Source: a virus. Taken from it: DNA of 64,000 bases. Numbering within the stretch: position 1 is the stretch's first letter; the number at the start of each line of letters is the position of its first letter. The notes under the pieces are model-generated. The model did no database searches. It saw only the letters and a program-made list of their open reading frames with translations, and was not told where the DNA came from. Of this stretch, positions 58,755 to 64,000 are shown piece by piece. The position numbers were made by a program, and so were the translations under genes. The stretch lies in the IMG/VR virus record IMGVR_UViG_3300046652_000008, positions 30,920 through 94,919 of that record; one strand, given 5' to 3'.

Positions 58755-58763
58755 ATTATATCA
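58755..58763 (-). promoter_or_regulatory. Extended -10 promoter TG-A-TATAAT
   Basis: TGATATAAT on the minus strand in the 61-bp gap upstream of ATG 58727. Confidence 0.5.
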
Positions 58764-58788
58764 GCGGAGGGAATATAAAGCAAATACG

Positions 58789-59289
58789 CTATGAAAGAGG
58801 GTAGCTAGATTTATCAACGTATGATATAACTGCGTCAGTAGTCACACCATTGTAGGCAACTAGGTTTGGGATAGTAGCGATGTATTGCATTCCAAGTAAC
58901 CTAGCGTATTGGATCGCTTTCGGGTTGCAGGCTGGCGTAGTGCCATAGAAATAGTCATACCCAAGCTCTTGGATAATAAGATCGAATGCCATTTTCCCGA
59001 GCCGGACGGCCTTAAATGGGGATAACCCAGGAAAACACACAAATCCTACCTCGCATCTCCACTTGCCGTCTTTTTGGTATTTTGCGTCATTAACGAAGCC
59101 AGCGCCGACTACCTTATCCTCGTCTAGCATGACCACCAGATTATTATTACCCGTCCTTAACCATTCCATGAATTCATCCTTCGTGGGGATATTCTGGTAA
59201 TAAATTACGGGAGCTAGCCCATACTCCACAATCGAATCGTAAAGATCGTACACTTCCTGCTCAGACCTTGCGCCACGCACCGTTAGCAT
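58789..59289 (-). CDS. GNAT-like acetyltransferase-fold protein
   Basis: 166 aa with AAGGAGGATACG before ATG. LVVMLDEDKVVGAGFVND, EVGFVCFPGLSPFKAVRLGKMAFDLIIQELG and YFYGTTPACNPKAIQYARLLGMQYI fit the strand/helix order of a GNAT fold. Such proteins occur among podovirus structural genes; whether it acetylates anything is unknown (the acetyl-CoA loop is weak). Confidence 0.6.
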   Translation of the reverse strand: MLTVRGARSEQEVYDLYDSIVEYGLAPVIYYQNIPTKDEFMEWLRTGNNNLVVMLDEDKVVGAGFVNDAKYQKDGKWRCEVGFVCFPGLSPFKAVRLGKMAFDLIIQELGYDYFYGTTPACNPKAIQYARLLGMQYIATIPNLVAYNGVTTDAVISYVDKSSYPLS

Positions 59290-59307
59290 ATCGTATCCTC
59301 CTTAACC

Positions 59308-59313
59308 ATTATA
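59308..59313 (-). promoter_or_regulatory. -10 promoter TATAAT
   Basis: TGCACTATAATGG on the minus strand, just before the AAGGAGG of the GNAT-like gene. Confidence 0.5.
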
Positions 59314-59326
59314 GTGCAAGAACGGA

Positions 59327-59785
59327 CTAATTCCAGCGAGTAACCAATGCCCCCTGCTGTAATGCGTAGCCTTGAGCACCAGCTAGTGCGGCCATACTGA
59401 TAGTGTCCGTGCCCGAGCAGGTCGCAGAACCATTTCCCAGCGTCGCCGTGGTTGAAACAGCCGTGTAGCCCGCCCCCGTGTTCGTGATTGCATAGGTCGC
59501 CGCCGCGAGCGTGTTGTCAGCCGCGTGCGCACACGCGATGTCGCCCGGCGTGTATGTGATCGTTGGGGCAACGGGCACGGCAACACCACCAGATGTGATT
59601 GTCTTGGTTATGGCAAGAGTACCGGCGAGAGCCACATTGTTCGATCCGTCAGTCTGAATAGAACAATTAGGTCCAGCGTTGCCCGCTGGACATAGAGAAG
59701 TTGCCGTTGCAGCAGCCCCAGGGATAGTATCAACTTGGGCCATCGCCATCCCACAAAACACTAAAAATGCTAGAACGAATTTCAC
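59327..59785 (-). CDS. Secreted hypothetical protein in the tail cluster
   Basis: 152 aa. Residues 1-16 (MKFVLAFLVFCGMAMAQ) form a signal peptide ending AMAQ. The mature protein is Thr/Ala/Gly-rich and beta-prone, with Cys pairs. Similar to the other A-Q signal proteins here. Function unknown. Confidence 0.65.
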   Translation of the reverse strand: MKFVLAFLVFCGMAMAQVDTIPGAAATATSLCPAGNAGPNCSIQTDGSNNVALAGTLAITKTITSGGVAVPVAPTITYTPGDIACAHAADNTLAAATYAITNTGAGYTAVSTTATLGNGSATCSGTDTISMAALAGAQGYALQQGALVTRWN

Positions 59786-59800
59786 TTTGTACCTACCTAT

Positions 59801-59809
59801 AGTATATCA
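59801..59809 (-). promoter_or_regulatory. Extended -10 promoter TG-A-TATACT
   Basis: TGATATACT on the minus strand, about 15 nt upstream of the signal-peptide gene start. Confidence 0.45.
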
Positions 59810-59810
59810 A

Positions 59811-61283
59811 TTACGCGGTTAACAGTCCATCCGTGAATGTATGTGCAGTTGCCCCGGAACTTATCCCAGTGGCCACGGTTGTCGTTTGTGTAGTGTATGT
59901 TTGCGCTACGAAGTCAATACTATCTATGTAGGTTATGCTGGTCGTGGCGGGAGTTACCGATGTCACTAGGTTTTCTGGCCCCCTATTGATTCCAGGAGTT
60001 CCGCTGGCCTTGAACCCAGTGGCGTCTATTGTCCCACTTGACACAACTGAGCCAACTACGTTTATAACCCCGGAAACATCCATGTTTATCTGTGTTCCGC
60101 CAGCCCCAGATATTTCCACTCCGCTAGTGTTGACGACAACCGACCACGCCCCCGTCCCATTGTCTATTGCGACTGACCCGCCTTGGAAAATAAGCTTAGG
60201 AGTGGCCGCACCGTTCGTGCTGTACGTGGTTGTAATCCCAGTGTAGTTTCCACCAGCCCCAACAGGAATAGTCACCAAGGTTAGCGTGGTATTGCCATAA
60301 ACGGCATTAGTCAAAGAATAGGACGTACCGAATTTGTCAGTTGAGAACCCCACCGCCGCAAAGTCAAACACTGGATATATAATCTTATTCGGCAGGGCCA
60401 ACCACCCAGATCGCAGGACATATAATGGAAATACGATTGCAGCGGCAGTATGCCCAGCCGCAGTGCTTCCAAATGCGCCCCTACCCCCGGCAGGTATGGT
60501 TAATGTATAGACTGCCCCAGCCACCGCAACACTTGACACTAGCATATATTCACTATCTATTTGAATGAAAAATGGGCCAATCGTGGGGAATAGGAAATTA
60601 GTATCCGTGCCTGCATAATGAACGTCAAAAGAAAGTGTGCCAACTAGTATATTTCCGCTGAGTGCATATGTGGCATAACCAGAAGGGTAAAAAGATCCCT
60701 CTAGTGACCAATCCACATAGGGCGTTCCGCCAGTGTCAGCAGGCGGGTAACCAACCACTTGCGGTCTAGTGTTTGTACTCCAGGCTTGCGACCATACTTC
60801 AACATGGTCTCTGTTTGCGTCTATCGGTACGTACATGGTATAGATAAGGCTATACGATGTCTGCCCGAGGTTTGCCGTTCCAACTGTAGGTTGCCCAGCA
60901 TCCCCCTCTTTGACTACAACCACATTCAGGTTGCTTAAAGCTGACGCAACCCCACCCGTATTTACGGAAGTTCCAAAGGCCCCCGACCCGGCAAGATAAG
61001 TAACGGCCTGAGTGGTTTGTGTAGCAACAGATGACGAGCTAGTTGCGTTTTTCAAATCACCATAAGTAACTATCTGGTTATCATCAGTTAATCCACCCGT
61101 CCTGCTGATTCTCCCATCTGGCGCTGTGAATTCGTTGTGCATCTTGAATGGCCCAAGAGCGCCCTGGGAACTGGCCACTTGTTCTCCGAGCCTAGACAAC
61201 GCTTGGTTAAGCGCCGTCTGGTTCGGGTCTTTAAGGTCTTCAGCCGTAATTCGTAATGTTGATCTTTGCTGGAGATTATTCAT
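59811..61283 (-). CDS. Tail-associated protein
   Basis: 490 aa, Gly/Thr/Val-rich and beta-rich with a helical N-terminal 40 residues (NQALSRLGEQVA). Position after the stabilization-type and repeat proteins suggests a tail or host-specificity protein. No named domain visible. Confidence 0.65.
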   Translation of the reverse strand: MNNLQQRSTLRITAEDLKDPNQTALNQALSRLGEQVASSQGALGPFKMHNEFTAPDGRISRTGGLTDDNQIVTYGDLKNATSSSSVATQTTQAVTYLAGSGAFGTSVNTGGVASALSNLNVVVVKEGDAGQPTVGTANLGQTSYSLIYTMYVPIDANRDHVEVWSQAWSTNTRPQVVGYPPADTGGTPYVDWSLEGSFYPSGYATYALSGNILVGTLSFDVHYAGTDTNFLFPTIGPFFIQIDSEYMLVSSVAVAGAVYTLTIPAGGRGAFGSTAAGHTAAAIVFPLYVLRSGWLALPNKIIYPVFDFAAVGFSTDKFGTSYSLTNAVYGNTTLTLVTIPVGAGGNYTGITTTYSTNGAATPKLIFQGGSVAIDNGTGAWSVVVNTSGVEISGAGGTQINMDVSGVINVVGSVVSSGTIDATGFKASGTPGINRGPENLVTSVTPATTSITYIDSIDFVAQTYTTQTTTVATGISSGATAHTFTDGLLTA

Positions 61284-61287
61284 GGGA

Positions 61288-63111
61288 TTAGATTGGCAAC
61301 GGAAGTTGAGTGAATACTACCGTTTGGTAATACCCGTTCCGCTGGTCTCCGCTAATGTTCAAAAGCTCCATGCGGCTAGAGTCTCGATATAAATAGAATG
61401 GTTTCGTATTATCTGCCGACTCTATGGTTATCCTGTACCTCTGGCTCTTATTTAAGATGTTAGGAAGCATCCCATTGTCAGAATACATAGGAGGAAACAG
61501 CCGTATAGCGTCTCTAAAACCCTGTGGTCCGAAGTACCCGGAATATAGGAGCGCCCCGCCATCTCTGTATATACTAATGATTATTTGGCCAGAACTCTTA
61601 TATTGGACCCAAACCTGTTTCAATAGCCTATATCCAGCAGACCCAGAAAAGACCTCAAGCGAATCCCAGAAAGTGAGGGGACATGGTTCATTAGTATGAT
61701 CGAATTGTGGCTGCGTAAATACCTGAAACTTACCGCCAGTACCTGGAGCATGTACGGTTCTAAAGGCATATCCAATGATATTCTGTTCAAATGCAAATGT
61801 ACGAACCCTGCTATTGTACGTTGTGTTAATCGTGAATGGACCAGCCGAAAGGATGTCTCCATGCTGATTGCTATACTCTACGTTAAACGTAGCAGCCACG
61901 CCACCAGTGTCCACGTCCATCGTAATAGATCGACATATTTTTTCGCACTTGTAGTCCATTTCTGTCCAATTAGTTGCCAGCATAATATCTGCCGGATAAT
62001 TGGTTTTGTCAAAGGAATACTTGAATACCGTCACGTCTTGGGCATAAGAGTCTGGCCGCAAACGAACCATTTTTGCGACTGTATCTTTGGGGAGTGGGAA
62101 TTGTTGCATGGCTCGACCACTGGAGGCCCCAGAAGACTGCAATACTATCGTAGCCGCCCCAAGAGTTATCGTGCTCCCGTTCAGGCCGCTGATCGTATCT
62201 AGGTAGTAGGTAGACGCTACTCCACGAGTATCGCTCTCTACATAGATGGAGTGTAGCAGCTTATCATATGGATAATCCAAACTATCCCATTCTTCGTTAA
62301 ATGAAGCATCTGGGGGGTAGTCTATTTTATCAAAGTCTTGCTTGAAGATTAGTACGTCCGCACTAGATACGGTTGGGCGCAAACGCACCATCTTACAGAC
62401 CACATCGCCATTGATAGGAAACGTCTGCTTAGACCTTCCATTGCTATTTATGGTAAACGACTGCACAGCAAGATTCTGTGTAGTTCCGGAAATCCCGACC
62501 GTCATCGTATCCATATTGAGCGTATGGTCATTCCCGCGAGTATCAAACTCTAGCGTTAACGTCTTCAGGCGCTTCTCATACTGATGCCCTAGATCGCTCC
62601 AGTCGGCAATCTTACCGCGCTGAATTCCAGCGAGTGCGAAATAATCGAACGTCATCGAACATAGCTTTACGCCAGTCTTAGAGCTTCCGTAGAATTTGAA
62701 CCCGATGCAATAGGCTTCCTTACCAGTTGAAAATCCGCCAGATTGTCCAATCGGGACAGAGTAGCGCAGTCTTCCTGAACCAACTGGAATCGTATATGTT
62801 TCCGTAGCCGTTGTACTAAGATCGTATAATAGGTCTACCTTTAGCACGTCTCCGGTTGGGCATTCGTACTCTAGCACAATACTAGAGAATACCTTCTGGA
62901 TTGAAGCATCACCAAAGTTGTAGTACCCGGTCTGAACTACGAACGGAATGGCATACCCATCCGTTCCGGTTGTTAAGAACCCGTCCGTTCTCCCGGCAGA
63001 TCCGTACACCCACTCTTTGTAGATGTTGTACTTGGTGGAGTCGGTTACGGCAGTAATGAAGATGTTTGTGTCTTCTTCCACGTAAAAGGCTGTTGTCTTA
63101 ATGTTTGCCAT
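61288..63111 (-). CDS. Repeat-containing tail protein
   Basis: 607 aa. Three related about 110-residue units can be seen (for example KRLKTLTLEFDTRGN, KLLHSIYVESDTRGV, KICRSITMDVDTGGV, and KMVRLRP twice), each with a short acidic-aromatic linker. Beta-rich. Likely a tail or baseplate component; no catalytic motif. Confidence 0.7.
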   Translation of the reverse strand: MANIKTTAFYVEEDTNIFITAVTDSTKYNIYKEWVYGSAGRTDGFLTTGTDGYAIPFVVQTGYYNFGDASIQKVFSSIVLEYECPTGDVLKVDLLYDLSTTATETYTIPVGSGRLRYSVPIGQSGGFSTGKEAYCIGFKFYGSSKTGVKLCSMTFDYFALAGIQRGKIADWSDLGHQYEKRLKTLTLEFDTRGNDHTLNMDTMTVGISGTTQNLAVQSFTINSNGRSKQTFPINGDVVCKMVRLRPTVSSADVLIFKQDFDKIDYPPDASFNEEWDSLDYPYDKLLHSIYVESDTRGVASTYYLDTISGLNGSTITLGAATIVLQSSGASSGRAMQQFPLPKDTVAKMVRLRPDSYAQDVTVFKYSFDKTNYPADIMLATNWTEMDYKCEKICRSITMDVDTGGVAATFNVEYSNQHGDILSAGPFTINTTYNSRVRTFAFEQNIIGYAFRTVHAPGTGGKFQVFTQPQFDHTNEPCPLTFWDSLEVFSGSAGYRLLKQVWVQYKSSGQIIISIYRDGGALLYSGYFGPQGFRDAIRLFPPMYSDNGMLPNILNKSQRYRITIESADNTKPFYLYRDSSRMELLNISGDQRNGYYQTVVFTQLPLPI

Positions 63112-63113
63112 GA

Positions 63114-64000
63114 TTACAGCCCGTTATCCTTGTTGACTCTATGCCAGCGTCCGTGGTCTATGTCGAAAACCCAATAATAGTTATTTCCGTCCGTAGCCGT
63201 GTAAGCCATATACAAGTTGTTCTGGAAAAATGCACAAATGATGTCGTCTAGCTTGGTTCTGTCCATAGGATATAGGCCATTCACGACCCGATCACGGAAT
63301 ATCCAATCAATCTGCTCTGAAATCTTCTTAGACGCCCCGCCCTGCCATGCATATACTCCGTCAGTAGCAACATAGAATATCGCGTTTGCTCCCTTAGCCC
63401 AACCAAACGGAGCCATTAACCCACGCTGCGCCCCCGCCTTTACCGGAGCCTGCATGGTGCCATTCCATATTGGGACATCGTAAAATTCGCTTAGGTTCAT
63501 TGAGATCAACTTTCCGCCAATCTCGACTATATTCATGATTGGATTGCTGGGAGATCCAACGACAAGTTGATTCGCCGTGCCAGTAGCTTCCGTAATCACC
63601 GGGAAAGAGTCTGGACGCCCAGGCTTTGACATATATAAGATATGCGGGTTAAGTGTGTCGCCAGCATAAAAAAGAGAGCCATACGCCTGTGCGCTATATC
63701 TACACCCAACCCCAGCAGAGGCTTCACATTCTACAAGTTCGCCAGCATAATGCTTATTTTGCAAATATACGCCAATGGTCATTGTGGTTCCAAAGTTAGT
63801 CAAGCCTTGGATAATACAAGTCTCAATGCTACTAGATGTATTGCTTGTGCTCGCACTGTTCCATCCAACTTGTATCTCAGATCCAATAGATGGCGGATAG
63901 GTGAATCCCGCTGGTAAAGATCCAACCGTTAGTGTTACTTGCCCAGGTCCAAGATTTGGACTTCCACTCTGAATTTTACCTATCAGGGTTATTGGCAATG
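63114..64000 (-). CDS. Packaged-DNA stabilization/tail protein, 5' end outside window
   Basis: About 295 codons seen; the coding frame runs to the right edge, so the true start lies beyond it. Pattern GDTLNPHILYMSKPGRPDSF, GAQRGLMAPFGWAKGANAIFYVATDGVYAWQ resembles the beta-propeller-like stabilization (gp10-type) proteins of P22-like and other podoviruses. Position ahead of the tail and ejection genes fits. By pattern only. Confidence 0.6.
   Translation of the reverse strand, partial: LPITLIGKIQSGSPNLGPGQVTLTVGSLPAGFTYPPSIGSEIQVGWNSASTSNTSSSIETCIIQGLTNFGTTMTIGVYLQNKHYAGELVECEASAGVGCRYSAQAYGSLFYAGDTLNPHILYMSKPGRPDSFPVITEATGTANQLVVGSPSNPIMNIVEIGGKLISMNLSEFYDVPIWNGTMQAPVKAGAQRGLMAPFGWAKGANAIFYVATDGVYAWQGGASKKISEQIDWIFRDRVVNGLYPMDRTKLDDIICAFFQNNLYMAYTATDGNNYYWVFDIDHGRWHRVNKDNGL

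Noticed and set aside
1-64000. CRISPR array or cas genes
   Set aside because: No regularly spaced direct repeats of 24-40 bp seen; the PD-(D/E)XK nuclease is Cas4-like only in fold and sits in a phage recombination context.

Overview
The window is an internal piece of a large tailed-phage genome (or an integrated copy of one). Its genes are tightly packed, often with ATGA start/stop overlaps, and most are small and unrecognised. Among them lie phage replication, recombination, nucleotide and virion genes. No terminase, portal, capsid or DNA polymerase gene is seen, and both outermost genes are cut, so the genome is longer than 64 kb. A leftward gene resembling podovirus packaged-DNA stabilization proteins, followed by long Ala/Pro-rich ejection-type proteins, suggests a short-tailed (podovirus) particle. 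Several virion-region proteins carry Sec-type signal peptides ending in A-Q (LLAQ, ALAQ, AMAQ). I associate this style with Acidobacteriota, so that phylum is a tentative host guess.

Layout. (1) 1-7449, leftward: a ClpA/B-like AAA+ gene cut by the window edge, about twenty small genes including a MazG-like protein, a phage ABA-sandwich protein and several Cys-rich or membrane miniproteins, and a C-terminally short RlmN-like radical SAM gene. (2) 7450-9214: a gene-free divergent region rich in repeats, dyads and promoter-like motifs, the best candidate for a replication and/or transcription control centre. (3) 9215-25.7 kb, rightward: an early accessory block with a CobS-like AAA+ ATPase flanked by a DUF3150-like protein and a possible CobT-side partner, many small proteins, a structured intergenic element at 17663-17809, a radical SAM protein, a P-loop polynucleotide kinase, a solo ParB, a cytidine deaminase and an ERF annealing protein. 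(4) 25.7-44.2 kb, rightward: a strong terminator followed by a promoter, then the replication/recombination block: PD-(D/E)XK nuclease, SF2 helicase, zinc-finger primase, DnaB-type helicase, RNA ligase 1, 3'-phosphatase, HNH, RusA, metallophosphoesterase, Gp37/Gp68-type protein, a second RNA ligase and an intein-containing adenosylcobalamin-dependent ribonucleotide reductase. (5) 44.8-46.0 kb: a solo TnpB with its own promoter. (6) 46.0-48.5 kb, rightward: secreted or tailspike-like proteins. (7) 48.6-64 kb, leftward: virion (tail and ejection) genes, convergent with block 6.

How the genes fit together. ERF plus the RecB-like nuclease makes a recombination pair. The zinc-finger primase, DnaB and SF2 helicase form part of a replisome. 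The class II RNR and the cytidine deaminase supply nucleotides. The separate 5'-kinase, 3'-phosphatase and two different RNA ligases together amount to an RNA-repair set. The most noteworthy non-gene signals are the repeat-rich 1.7-kb control region, the 147-bp long-stem element at 17663-17809, and recurring extended -10 motifs (TG-N-TANNAT), some only 5-6 nt before a start codon, which suggests leaderless transcripts.
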